A stretch of DNA of 64,000 bases from Lagopus muta. Taxonomy: Eukaryota > Chordata > Aves > Galliformes > Phasianidae. Positions 48,601-60,445 of the stretch are shown here, piece by piece. The notes under the pieces were generated by a model that had not been told where the DNA came from, did not search any database, and was given only the letters and a program-made list of their open reading frames with translations. A program made the translations under genes and the position numbers. Every line of letters begins with the position of its first letter. The first letter of the stretch is position 1. The DNA is taken from contig NC_064447.1 in the NCBI RefSeq assembly GCF_023343835.1, positions 12,677,501 through 12,741,500 on the forward strand, given 5' to 3'.

Positions 48601-51600
48601 AGAGGTGAGTCTTAGTGGTGGGTTTTTTTGAGCCTAGCAGTTTTGAGTTGGGCAATTTGCTGTCTGAGAGAACAATCAGAAGCTGCGAACAAGAGCTGCT
48701 GAGTTCCACGGTGCGTGTGCCAAGAGATGTAGCTCAGCCAAAAACAGGCTTTGCGAGAAGGATGCTGATTTCAGTCATGCTGATTTGTGTACCTTGATTT
48801 AAATATTACCTGCTGCTTGATGGAAAGAGCACATAAAGGTTTGGCTGTGTTTTAAATAGGAAATACTAATCATTTAGGTAATCCATCTAGCATTGCCCTT
48901 GTTGATAATCTTTATGAACGTGGGGACTGAAAGATGGCTTGGGTGGCCAACCAAAGGGAGTCTGTGTACCTGGGCAGGCTCTGCTGGATCCACTGCTTGT
49001 ACTAAACTCCATTACCAGTCTTTCTCTAGCCCAGTTCTGTTCTTGGGAGCTCCCTAGCTCTCAGCTCCTGTATGTTGCTCTCAGATACTGGAGTTTTACT
49101 GCAGTAGTAGTATCTTGCTTACATTTCTTACACTTGCAGACCAGAATGCACTAACAGCTAGTAAGTAGCGAGGCAGGGCATGATTAAACTAACAGTATTT
49201 CTAAAGCCAGCAATATTTGTTTCCTGCAATTTCTTTATTGATTTGCTCACTAACAATTTAATTTCTGCAATCCAGGATAGCAGGCAGGATGTTCTGCACA
49301 CTGCAACATGAAGATCACTGGTCGTCTTGCATCAACTGTAATGTTTGTGACAGACTTTTGGCCTTGTGGTGCATGGCTGCGCAGCCACTGTACTGTTGTT
49401 GAATGCCATTTGTTGGGCACCATACCTGTGTTGTGCTTACTGCAACAAATATTTAGTCATAATCTGGGAACAGAACCAAGCCCCTTCTTGGGACTTAATG
49501 GATCCTATTTTTACATCTTGCAGATGTTTTTCCTTCACAGTACTTGTGATGTTTAGAGACAGTACCACGTGTTTGCGTGCTGCCTGAGGGCTGCATTGAC
49601 TCTAATTGCAAATCTGTCTTCTTTTGTCTTCTGGCAGGTTTGATCCAACTGCTTCGTTGGATTTCTTGTGGGCCTGTATTCATATCCCTCGGATCTGGCA
49701 GGGAAGGGACCAAAGAACTCCTCAGGTAGTGGTTCAGTTCTTCCAAGTTTCCTGTCTGGATGGAGCGAGAGGTGATTCTTTCATATTGCATGACTTGTCA
49801 TGGCCAAGAAGCAACTGAAGTGATACAGGTGCAGTGTGCCAAATTTGCTGCCTGTACCTCAGCTGGTTGCCTAGCTGCTCTACTCCATTATATATTACAA
49901 TGGCAATTTTGGGTTCAGAAAGCTCATTTGAGCACACATAAGTTTGCCCCCTTGACATTTCCTCTGCAGCTCCTGCAGAGTTGCTACAATATCTATTAAA
50001 GATCTAGTCAAAAAGCTACAGCAATGAGCAAGCTAAAACCCAGCGTGGGATAATTCCCACTTTGCCATGAAAAGGCAGTTTTAATCTCTTTTTGAGTTTC
50101 CACATTACTTAAGTCTCATCTTAAGAGATGCTCCTGTCTGTCTGGGGGAAGTGTGACTAGAACTAAGGATCTAGGGATTCAGCTGGGATTAATTTTGTGT
50201 TCTGCATTGCAGAAGCGCCGTGAGGAATTTGTGCTCCATCTAAAGGCATCAGAATTGATCAGCATGGTGGAGCTGATCCTGGCTGAAGCAGAAACCAGAT
50301 ACCAGAACACAGAAGAGGCTTCCTGCACGCTCATCCAGTCTCGACTGCCCCTGTTGCTCAGTTGTTCTCACGGGGACCTTGAGAGCATGAAAAAAGTAAC
50401 AGAGTATTTGACCAGCTGCATCCAGCAGTGGGGTAGCAGGTGGGGTCGCAAATGAAAACTGCTCTAATTGTAGTTACTTGGGCACAGGCAGCCAGGTAAT
50501 GATGAGACTTGACAGCACGTCTTCATTAGCAAGTGTTCTAGAGCCCATATAACAAGTGCTTCCCACACATTATCTTCCCAGACGTTTTAGGAGAGTAAAA
50601 TGTCACTCTGAAGTGTTACTAGAACCAAGAAGGTCACCTTAAAAGTGAAATTGCAGGGCATGTTTTCTTTCAGGAATTTTGGCATAAGATGTTCAACATT
50701 ACTTTTTTTTTTTGTCGTAAGTCAGCTGTTGTTCTTAATTACCAGTTCCTAATGTAGAATTTCTTGTCTACTCATGCCTTGAATCATTGCTTATAATGCA
50801 AACTGTGCTGATCATTATGATTGTTTTCTAGCAGCTGTGTTAGCACTGTTGGGAAAGCAGCAGATAGTGTCTTTGTGTCAGCGGAGCAAATTGACCTAAT
50901 TTTAACTTCATTTATGGTAATAGAAAAGATGCCTCGTAATTTCAGTTGCTCCTGCATGGTGATGCTTCTCAGGCAGGTGTGCTAATTGTGAACAGGCCAG
51001 TCTGAATAGTTGCACTTCTGACTTACTTTTTTGAGCTGTTGCTGACCATGAGTACTACATAGAGGAATTCTGCTCACTGGAGATGGAAGCAGGCTTTCCT
51101 GTCCTATATCCAAGGGTCACTATGTAACCCATTTTCTAACTCCAGCACTGGAAATGGCCTCACGGTGGATCCCTGTAGATCATGGATCCCTGTGGACTGT
51201 GCATGTTTTGAGAGCAGTTCAAAAAGAAACACAGGCTGAATAAACACTCTTCAGATTAGTGGTGACTGCTGTGCAAAGTTGTTTATCACATACACAAGAA
51301 AACTTTTAATAATCTGATGGGTCTGTGATGTTTGCTGGTTGAGCTAAAGAAGTAACCAGAGGCTCTCCTCTCCCCTTTTCTTCCAGCTCTGTGGGAAAAT
51401 GCTGCCAGGACCTTCTGCTTCAGATATACCTGCAGCTACCCGAGCAACTTGTGCCTCTGCCTGAGATGCTTCTCACCAGTGAAGGAGCCAGAGACAGCAG
51501 CACTTGCAAGGTAAATAGAGGAGCTCAGAAAAGCCTCTTTTTCCAATTGTGCACCTAGAGTGAATGCTATGTTGAGGCTCTGACTAAAAGGAGAGAACTA

Positions 51601-54600
51601 GAGAGTGCTGGTTGGGTCATTTTGGTTTCTTAACTTCACTCTTCAGTTGCCCCTTCCCTGCCTTCACCTTCAGGAGCAGAGTTTAGGTATGATTTATTTT
51701 TCACTGTCTCTCTAGAAAATACTTTAAGCTCTGATTATATAAATTTCTGTGTGCCAAAGGCTTCTGTAAAGCACAAGTGTGCAGGCGTGTGATCCTGCTT
51801 TGATGTCTGTAGGGACCGTGGACTTCAGATCCTGTGCCAGCTGGAATGCTGCATCTGCTTGCAGGTTCTACCTGGGAATAATTTCTGTTAACCTCATCTG
51901 TAGTTGGAAAGTATTTGAGAAATGCTCCTGAAGAGCCACAGGCTTGCTTGTGCTTTAAACTTAACTATTTACTCACTACTTTTCTTTCTAGCTTGATGCC
52001 CTGGTTCACAGATTCATTAACCTCCTTGCAGACACCAGTGACTCCAAGTCATCAGAAAGCCGTGTGTGGGATGCCAACATGGCATGCAGGAAGCTAGCTG
52101 TAGCTCATCCTATCCTCCTTCTCAGGTACTGCTCTCTCCTTTCACCATCCATAAGACTGAGTTGACTGAAAAGCATCACCCTTTGCCATAGGACTGGGGG
52201 GCAGGCTTGGAGCAGTCATGTAGACTGTGCAGAATCTGTGTTTGTTTATGAAACCTAGAAGAAAGGGCAGCAAAGCCATATCTTTTATAAGGAGGCAGCA
52301 CTGGTTTTGGCTCCTTGTTTGTCAGGAAACAATCCTCATAGAACTGCAGCCTACAGGACAGAAAATGGGTGGGAAATGGTGACTGCTGATTCCATGGATA
52401 CTGGGGTCAAACCCAAAACCTTGGGAGAGTTTGAGGGACACTTAAAGCCACTGGGATGTAACAACATGCAATTCTATTTAGGAAGAGGCTAGAGCTGGAT
52501 GTTCTTCTGTTTGGTGTTTCAGGCACTTGCCGATGATTGCAGCTCTGCTACACGGCCGTGTTCACCTCAATTTCCAGGAGTTCAGGCAGCAGAACCACTT
52601 GACCTTCTTCATCCACGTCCTGGGGATCCTGGAGCTGCTTCAGCCGCAGGTCTTCCAGAATGAGCACCAGGCGGCACTATGGGACTGTCTGCTCTCCTTC
52701 ATCCGCCTGCTGTTGGTAGGCAAAGTCCTTCCTGCGCGTTGTGTGCGGGCTGCCAGCCGCTAGAGGGAGAAGCTAATGTAACACGTGGCCAGCCCAACGT
52801 TCTGCTATAGGGAGGGAGAACCTTGGTGTATCTTAAGAGCCAAAACATGTATAGAGTACGTTGGAGACATTATAACAGGGGAGGCCAGTGACCAGTAATC
52901 TAATTCCTGGGCTCCGGAGGTGCAGGATGGAGCAATGAATCATTGCTGTTTTTGTTAACTCATCATCCCTACCCTTTCTCAGAACTACAGGAAATCCTCA
53001 CGACACCTGGCTGCTTTCATCAGCAAATATGTCCAGTTTATCCAGAAGTACATCACATGCAATGCACAAGCAGCTGTCTCCTTCTTGCAGAAGCACTCGG
53101 ATCCTCTACAGTAAGCTTTTTAGTCCAGTTAGCCCAGTTAGTTCATGGAGAGATTGCTCAGGCAGGGTGCCATGAAATAATCAGGGGAGGGGACAGCAAG
53201 ATAATGTGACAACAGTTGTTAATGTGGCACTTTTCACCCTTGCTTGCTTAAATGTCTATTGATATGAACAGCATGTCCCTTTTTATAGCTGAAAACCAAA
53301 CCTGACAAAGTTGGGTGATAATCTGAACTCACATAATGAATTAAATGCCCTGATAAGGTATTGCAGTGCTCTGCAGTCATTTCTGGAGAGCCAGCAGCAG
53401 AGTCTTTACCTAGAGCAATAACAGCAGGATCACAGCTGCAGATACAAGGACAAACTTATTTGAGTACTAATAGGTCATTCTGAAAGTAATGCCTCCTATT
53501 TATTTCCACACACTGCCTCACTGTGCTCACATCCACTGTTTGGTCTCCATAAATGTTCAGAAATCATCAATCAATGGGTGCTGTTTTTTCCACATGGAGA
53601 AGTTCTGTTCCTCCCCTTTGCTTCATCTGCACTTCCATGTCAGATGCCATTTTGCCAGACTGCCCCTCTACTGCCATCTGTCACACAGCAACAACATGTA
53701 ACAGAAAACTGGCAGAAAGCTCACCCTCTACTGCCATACCACCAACATCCATCTCTGATATTGTAGGCCAGCATAATGAAATGGAAGGCATTAATTTTGG
53801 AGCAACCCCTGTAGTTAACACCTGAATGGGAAAAATCTTGCTTCTGAGAAACTGTTTCTACCATGTTTAATTTATGTGCTGTTAGTTCTCCTCGTGCCTT
53901 TACTTCTATTTAAACATGCCATCTGTTCCACCAGTGACCTGTCATCAGACAACAGTGACCTAGCAATGCTGAAGTCCCTCCTGGCTGGGCTGAGTCTGCC
54001 TAGTAAGAGCAGCATCTTGGACAGAGGCTCTGAAGAAGAGAAGGATGGTGAGTCTGACTAGGATGCAAGAGTAATTCTAGCTGGCAAACCTGCAACGCTT
54101 CGTGGAGTGCAGATGTTTTTGTGTGCTAAATGCAGCGTTTCTCCTACTCCTAGTGAAAGGTGTTTAGAATGGAGAGTGGCACTTGTATGCTCTGCTGTTT
54201 GAAAGTGGTATCTGGAATGGGTCAGCTTGTTTTGCTGTCAGTGGTACCACTACTGGTGCAGAAGAAAAGCTTTCAGGGTGATTTTCATTACTGTGGATTT
54301 TACATTCCAAAGCCTCGCTTCAGGATCAACCTGTCAGGAGATCCTAGGGTACATTCTCTTCTCTTTGCAGCTTGTGTGTGATAACTATTCGGTATTAAAT
54401 AGTGTTAGGAAGGTTTTTCTTTACATCAGCAAGGGCTACCAAGAGGTGCAGTGAGACAGGAGGATGTGAGAGCTGGGAAGCATTGCTGCTGAACTGATGG
54501 CTGGTAGGGAACACTGGATTTGTCTCCCTGTTAAAAGTGTAGACTGTCAAAAGTGACCTGTTGTCATTCTGTACCAGATGAAGCGGCAGCTGGCTCACTC

Positions 54601-56957
54601 CCCCTTGTCAGTGTGTCTCTCTTCACTCCTCTCACACCAGCTGAAATGGCCCCATACATGAAGAGGCTCTCTCGAGGCCAAACAGTTGAGGGTAAGTGCC
54701 AGAACATCGGGCAAATGCAGCCACGTGCCAACGTTCCTCAGCTGTCAGCTACAGGTTTGTTTCCTAGAAGTCTCCAGCAGTTAGGATGTGGTTTTGTTTT
54801 GGATGCCTTGTCCGTAACTTTCTGTGGTTCTGTGACAGAGGCTTCCTATGATGCTGTGTCACTTTGTACAGCAGTGCTGCAACTGCCTCTTCTTTCAGGT
54901 ATCTTGAAGGTGCTCTGGGAATTTGCATGAGTAACTCATGGAGTGTTACAGTCCACGTTCAGCCAGCACTGATCCAGTGACTCTGCTCTGGAGCACTGAC
55001 AGGAGTGCCATTTTATTTAATACAGTAAAAATACCAAACTGATTAGAAGCATGATTTTGTTTGAAATCCCAAATGACCTTCACGAAGGAAAATCACGTTT
55101 ACCTGGCATATGGCAACAACATGCTGCTTCTCCTGAAGTGTTCTGAAATCACAAGTGTCCAGTGTTCATATCAGACATAAGTTATGGTATTGGGGTGACA
55201 GTTGTCCTTCCACCCTAGAAACTGGTGGAAGAAAAAAGTACTCTGGAGTTGAAACATCATGCCCCACTCCACTCCTTCCCCTGCCCATGTGGTGACCGTG
55301 CTGGTGACCCCTGCTTGGGCAGTTTGAGATACATTGATATAGCAAGTGAGCTGCCTGTTCTCATCCTTCCTTTTTCAATAACTGTCTTTATTACTCTAGC
55401 TCTGTGTGCAAGTAGTAAAACTTGACTGGTTGGGAGGCTGCGTTTGTAGGTCCTTTGCTGAATCAGTGAATTTCAGTCATTCCTTTTAACGTGTGTCTTC
55501 CACCAGACATTTTGGAGGTGCTGACAGACATTGATGAGATGTCCAGACGGAGGCCAGAAATTCTTTCCTTTTTTGCTGTGAGTATGACATCTCTAAATGC
55601 CACTGAAAGTCAAAGATTCTGTTCACTAGAGTGTGTTGTACAGCCAGCTTAATTGCTTTTCTTACTCTCCTTTTGGGGGGGAAGGTGGTATTACATTTCC
55701 CCTAAGATGCTGCACTTTCCATTAGGCTTTCTGACAGCAGGCAGTACGTACCTTCCTACTGTCTTCTCTCCATTGCATAACAGTTCCATCATCCCCTTGA
55801 ACTTCTCTGCATATCTGAGGAAGTAGTAACCTTCTGTCCCCTTTACAATAATGGGACTAGGAGAAAGCAGAACAGCTCCCTAAAAAAAAAACACATAGGA
55901 GTGCAAGGAAAATTCCTATACACCATAAGATGACAGAAGGGTGCTTTAAAGCATTCAAAACAGGATAATCCTTATTACAGAAAGATTTCCTGTCTCAGCC
56001 AGTACCTGCTGGATTGATGCTGGAGGGGTAGTAATGCAAGTCTGCACAGTTCTGATCCTTGTATGGCCCTGTGATCCTTATTTATGCCTCTTCTCTCAGA
56101 CAAACCTACAGAAGCTGATGAGCTCATCAGAGGAGTCCTGCCGAAATCTGGCCTTTAGCCTGGCTTTGCGCTCCATTCAGAACAACCCCAGGTGAGGACC
56201 GTGGGGACTCAGGATATTGTGAGTCACTGAGGGGCACTGGCTGCCCACTGTGCGTGGCTGCTGATGGTGAACTGGGCTGCACTGATGCTGAGATGTTTTA
56301 TTTCTAGCATTGCTGCAGACTTCCTTCCTACCTTCATGTACTGCCTTGGCAGCCGAGACTTTGAGGTGGTGCAGACAGCATTGAGGAACCTGCCTGAGTA
56401 CACCCTCCTTTGCCAAGGTAAGTCAGTATCTGCCTGCTCTGGGTGCATGCTTGGTGGCCTTGCAAAAGTCAAAACTGAGCTCCTGTTATGAAAGCAGCCT
56501 CCTCGGGAAGTTGCTAGGAGTCAGCATTGCTTAGAATAGTCTGTCAAACATGTCAGTCATCTGTATCAATACCTGCTTCGGTCTGAGCATCACAGAGAGG
56601 AGACTTGCCATAGAAATAAGGGAGGTTTCCTTGAAACAGATTTGCTCCTTTACGATCTTCCTCTCTGAGTTGTGATCCCTCACGCAATCCCAAACCCTCA
56701 GGGCCATTACAGGGTGAATTATGCCCTGTTCAGTCATAACAGAAGGAGGAAGGTCTTGCACGGCTACAAGCATTCATCCAGGTGTTCACTGGCAGATTGC
56801 TGCTCTCAGGCCGCTCCTCACACTGTGTTTCTCTTTGACAGAGCACGCTGCAGTGTTACTGCACAGGGCCTTCCTGGTGGGGATGTACAGCCAGATCGAC
56901 ACCAGCTCTCAAATCTCAGAAGCCTTGAAGGTCCTGCACATGGAGGCCACAATCTGA
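30651..56957 (+). CDS. INTS1: INTS1, Integrator complex subunit 1 (complete)
   Basis: Largest scaffold subunit of the nuclear Integrator complex. The complex associates with RNA polymerase II, cleaves snRNA 3' ends and terminates paused transcription. Forty-seven coding exons join in frame to 2,186 codons plus TGA (56955-56957), against about 2,190 aa in human. The protein begins MNRPKAAAVRRPSAA. It has a low-complexity N-terminal region rich in Ala, Pro and Lys (residues 1-115), then a long all-helical repeat protein. Landmarks are LLDEIEAAEAEGNDDRIEGV, SLLRRDASINFKAKGNSLV, DNVSRNLLRLL, KVLFTEQPETYYKWDNWPP, an acidic EEEEEGESKEQ stretch next to a Lys/Arg/Gln-rich run, FVQSFGIPVSSMSKLLQ and the C-terminal ISEALKVLHMEATI. 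There is no catalytic domain; cleavage is by INTS11. The first ATG is in a CpG island and fits the conserved N-terminus. No frameshift or premature stop was found in the joined exons. Confidence 0.97.
31325..32040 (-). repeat. CR1 LINE copy (host of a nested insertion)
   Basis: Antisense CR1 sequence runs from about 31331 (GATAAGATCTCAGAGATCACC, TCCAACTGTCAGCTCATCC) to a break near 31645. It resumes at about 31826 with TAGAGAGCCTTCTCCAG and CAGTTCCCTCAGCCTC, and continues to roughly 32040 (GCACAGTATTTGAGGTGTGG). It lies in INTS1 intron 2, opposite to the gene. Confidence 0.8.
31646..31825 (+). repeat. CR1 LINE 3' end, inserted into the other CR1
   Basis: Sense CR1 3' end: CCGTCCCTGGAGTGTTCAAG, GGCCCTGGGCAGCCTGGTC, GGTCCCTTCCAACCC, ending in two copies of the CR1 terminal octamer (ATTCTGTG ATTCTGTG). 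It interrupts the antisense CR1. GTGGTTG is found on both sides, at about 31641 and 31819, a possible target-site duplication. Confidence 0.8.
38265..46571 (+). other. INTS1: INTS1 exon map, coding exons 17-31
   Basis: 38265-38325, 38633-38830, 39033-39162, 39343-39522, 39613-39762, 40299-40478, 40672-40776, 41694-41861, 42220-42331, 42767-42925, 43729-43875, 44281-44379, 44653-44777, 45477-45731 and 46412-46571. All introns are GT-AG. Introns longer than 600 bases (40777-41693, 42926-43728, 44778-45476, 45732-46411) hold no recognised gene. The 41862-42219 intron holds a GT microsatellite. Confidence 0.88.
42006..42031. repeat. (GT)n microsatellite
   Basis: About 13 GT units followed by ATAC, in the INTS1 intron between 41862 and 42219. 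Confidence 0.9.
47058..56957 (+). other. INTS1: INTS1 exon map, coding exons 32-47
   Basis: 47058-47198, 47582-47762, 47846-47969, 48486-48604, 49638-49725, 50213-50439, 51387-51510, 51992-52125, 52523-52715, 52983-53110, 53935-54047, 54578-54691, 55507-55577, 56100-56191, 56308-56417 and 56842-56957. The introns at 48605-49637, 50440-51386 and 54692-55506 are long and show nothing identifiable. The 53111-53934 intron carries a mariner-like element. Confidence 0.88.
53468..53813. mobile_element. Short mariner-type element, Galluhop-like (non-autonomous)
   Basis: About 345 bases with related, imperfect inverted ends: the left end reads AGGTCATTCTGAAAGTAATG, and the right end, reverse complemented, AGGGGTTGCTCCAAAATTAA. 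Both continue into ATGCC(T)TCC and abut TA dinucleotides, as mariner/Tc1 insertions do. The left end resembles the chicken mariner Galluhop. No transposase frame of meaningful length is present, so this is an internally deleted copy. It sits in an INTS1 intron. Confidence 0.7.
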
Positions 56958-57393
56958 ACACGTGGTTCTGGGAGCCTCGCTTTCAGTGGAATTGAACTGG
57001 ACCCAACAGCTGCATTGAGGCCCTGTAAGAAGGCACTGTACTTCAACCAATGTCCTGAAGGATCAAAGAGATGATGTCACAGGCCACAGCAAGAGCAGGA
57101 AGGGGCAAGGACAGATCTGTCTGGCTAAGTTGCCATTACTGTGGGGAAAAAAATCTCCTGAATATTGTGCCAAACAGGGACCAGTTTTGTCATGGAGTCT
57201 TAGGGCAGTGGCTGACACTTATTTTGTGCTGTTTTTTGTTTTGTTTTGTTTTTCCTCCAAGAGGGCAGAGCTGCTGGGAGAGCAGAAGGAAGTTTTGGCC
57301 CTTTCAGTTGAAGTCTCTGCACTTTATGCTGGAAAAAAAACGTGGATATGTGCAGGGGGAGAGACCATTTAATGTTTTGGTGGGTTTTTTTTT

Positions 57394-57430
57394 GGGGGGG
57401 GGGGGGAAGGGGGAGATGGGGGTTGGTGGG
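57394..57430 (+). other. INTS1: G-quadruplex-prone run in INTS1 3' UTR
   Basis: A run of about 13 G is followed by AA, five G, AGAT, five G, TT, GG, T and GGG, just upstream of the polyadenylation signal and right after a T9 tract. The G runs are on the sense strand, so the RNA could fold into a G-quadruplex. Confidence 0.5.
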
Positions 57431-57455
57431 TGAAGTCATTTTTTTTTTTCCTCCA

Positions 57456-57461
57456 ATTAAA
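57456..57461 (+). terminator. INTS1: ATTAAA polyadenylation signal of INTS1
   Basis: ATTAAA lies 0.5 kb after the stop with a U/GU-rich downstream region. No canonical AATAAA was seen between the stop codon and this point. Confidence 0.6.
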
Positions 57462-60199
57462 ATTCTTTGTTTCCATTGTGCCTTTTTGTGCTGCTGTTGG
57501 TGTAGCCTGACAACCTTCTCACCCTGTTCTTCATTGTCTTGTTATTCTAGATACAGCTTCTCTGAAAGACCTGTCTGTGTGGCCAAATGTATGCAGAGCC
57601 CTGCAGTGTCTGATGCACAGACTCAGATGTGAACGACCCAAATCATTTATTACAAGTTCTCACATCCCTTATATGCCTTCACAAGTTTTCTGTTTCTAGC
57701 TTTTCCATCCTCTTTGGTATCTGCCAGTTTCTCCCTGTGATTCTTCTCCTAGTCCTTGTCTGCTGATCGATGTGGTTGTTTACTGCCAGCTGTCATGGGA
57801 GAACAGAAAAGGTGGTGGCTTCCATCCCTCTGCTGCGGAGAATTCACTGCCCATTTCATAGTGTTACTCTATTCACTGGCTTGCTTTCACATCACTTGTC
57901 TCTTTCCCTCTTGTGAGAGACAGTTGTAACCTTGTGGGTGGCAAGATGAAGAAGTATTGTCCATTCTTGCAAACAAGAAATGCTATGACTGAATGCTTAT
58001 GCTCTATGAATTGCTTGCTTTGCAGAGAATTGGAGGAGAAAAGGGAGAGAGATGAACTTCCCAACCACTGTTAAGTAGCCTCGCCTTGCCTTTAAATAGA
58101 TTAGAGCTATTGCTTAAGGATGCAACATGCTTTCTTCCTCAGCAGCATCTGCTTCGTATCCAGAGCCACTACTGTGGCAATTAGTTAGATATAAATTATG
58201 TGGAGGAACAGCTGAAGAAGATCAAGTCAGTGAAATGGTTTTCCTGAGGGGCTCAATGACAGCAGGATTAACGCCTGTCTAAAGGGTTCCCAGTGAGATT
58301 ACTGGCTCCTCTCGCTGTAGTCTCTTATCAGGCATCATTAAAACACTGCTCAGTTTGTCAGAGCAGGGAAGTATTTCTCTTGGTGCTGCTGTGTGCCCAG
58401 AGCCTCTGGGAACTTATGGGACTGGCTGGGAAAGGGCTTTTCACAGGACTTTGAACTAAGGAGAAATAAAAATGTAACAGGACTGTTATCACAGCAAAGA
58501 CAGAATCAAAGTAGTGGTTGTTTGCTGAAGAGCCTCCCTTTGGATGGGGCTTTCCAAAAATCCTGCTCCAGGGCTTTAACTACAAACATGTATGGGTAAA
58601 AAGGAATGGTGTGGCTGGCCTCAAATTCTATGATGTCTGCCTGGAGGCCAAGTTTAGAGGAGAAGAGAACACTCAGATGGTGACAGAACTGTTTAACCAC
58701 CCCTTGCTGCAGGGTAGCTAGGCTTTGCAGAGCAGTGGGGAACAAGGTGTGCTGGAGAACGTAGAAACAGCATCTTTATTATCAAGAGCTCATCTCTTTT
58801 GGGAGATCAGGAAACGAATTCAAAAGTTTGTAAGAGGGTAGAAGCTGTGCTGTAGAGCAAGGTATTTCTACTAATCTCCCGATAGAAAAAGCATCATCTG
58901 TGATTTGTTTCCCTGCCTGTTTTCTGCTAAATTGAAAGTTCCTGCTATGTGTTTGCTCTGTTATCATCCTCCGCTTGAATGCAGTGGAGCTGAGCAGGCT
59001 GCCCTGGCTTGAAGCATGCCACTGAAACCAGATCATGGCTGAGAGGAGAGGGGGCAGCTGAGGGGTGCCTGGATATGAAGAGACAGCTCGGGGCAGGAGT
59101 GCTGTGGGAGCCCATCCTTAGCAGCTGTGACAGCTCTGAGATGGTTAGCGACAGCATTACAGATGCTCTGACACTCGCCCGCCTTTTAATCAGCACTCTG
59201 TAACTTTCATCTCTGCCTGGCTGAGCACCTTCTCTCTTCCCATCCCTGTTGAGCTGACAGCATTATCCTTAGCAGGTCTGCTGGGCTCCTCCTGGGGGCT
59301 GGGGCCATATTCTGCGTCTTTCAGAGACGTTGACTCACTCAGAAGAGGAGTGAGGAGGAGGTTTGCAGCACTGCTCCTATCTGAGCCCAGGGGAGCTCAC
59401 AAGGCTCACCCAGTGGAAATTGCTGCTGCTGTCTGGCTGTCAGAGGACATGCCTCAAAGTGGCAAGATCATTTGGATGTTCCTTTGCCACATGATGCTGC
59501 AGTTGAAAGCTTCCTAGGTGAGTTGTGGTCTGCCAGGGATGGTGTCTGGTGCGTCCACCTGGAGCAAGCCTACTCCCAGGCCAGTGCTGGTGTCCTAGAA
59601 TATCCTGAGAATCCCATCCAGCTCTAGGGAAAGGAAACGCTCTCTGCAGGCTTGTTCTTCATCCTGTGGCTGCACCATACTGTGCTGGCAGCCGCTCTTC
59701 TTGTCTGAGTGCCTGCTGTATGGAGATGGTAGAGGACAGGAGCAAAGGAGGGGCTGCAGATCCCTTCCACTAAGCACAGGTAGACAAGGACAGGGTAGGA
59801 ATGCCATCAATATGTTTTATAATGATTCTTCCAGCACAGCTTCCGAGTGGGGCTTTTCCCAAGCCTTCCATGGCCCAGAGTGGGGGTTCAGGGCTGGCTT
59901 GTTCCTTCTCCTGTAGAGCTGAACCTACCATGGCTCATACTCTTAGCTCTCCTGGACCTGGGAGGCTTTCGGTTTGCCTTTGAGGTGCTTCTCTGAAAGA
60001 GGATGTCTGCTGCAGCAATAGCAGACAACTTTCATAGGGAAAAGGGTGGGCACTCCCTAGGTTTCAGCCTATGCAGTCTTGGAGACCTGGAAGGGTGCAG
60101 TCGCTGTTGCATTTTCTGCTTGGACAACAACTGCCAATGCAAATACATCAGTAGATGTGAGGTAGAACCGTATCTGGGAAGATCTTTGAAGAAGATCTG

Positions 60200-60445
60200 A
60201 TGCCTGAGTTGAAGAACTGGACTGCTATGGAAAAAGGCATCTGCTATTTGGGAGAGTTAGCCATGGTGGAAATGTTATATGAGCCCACATTCATATCTAA
60301 TGATCCATACCAAGAGCATGATCGTGAGCAAGTCAGGCGTACATCATGTATGCCATGGAAATTCACAAGAACAGCACCGAAAAAGTACACCAGAACACTA
60401 GCAGGAATGTATGAGAGCAGAGAAGATCCCTATTATTTGAACTGA
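60200..60445 (+). other. Unidentified 81-codon open frame, possible relic of a retroelement
   Basis: A small frame runs from ATG to TGA with a non-random composition: charged, aromatic-rich, with segments such as YLGELAMVEMLY and WKFTRTAPKKYTRT. I cannot assign a family with confidence. The residue pattern is loosely reminiscent of structural-protein fragments of avian endogenous retroelements, but no LTR, primer site or polymerase fragment is visible beside it. No splice sites clearly connect it to a gene. Confidence 0.2.

Larger units (their letters stand above)
56958..57480 (+). other. INTS1: INTS1 3' UTR
   Basis: The 3' UTR runs from the TGA stop to just beyond an ATTAAA at 57456-57461. 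That signal is followed by T- and GT-rich sequence (TTTGTTTCCATTGTGCC), as expected for a cleavage site. It contains a G-rich run at 57394-57430. Confidence 0.65.

Noticed and set aside
50490-50615. Perfect ATGATGA (box C) in an INTS1 intron as a snoRNA start
   Set aside because: The next CTGA that could serve as box D is over 100 bases away and no terminal stem forms.
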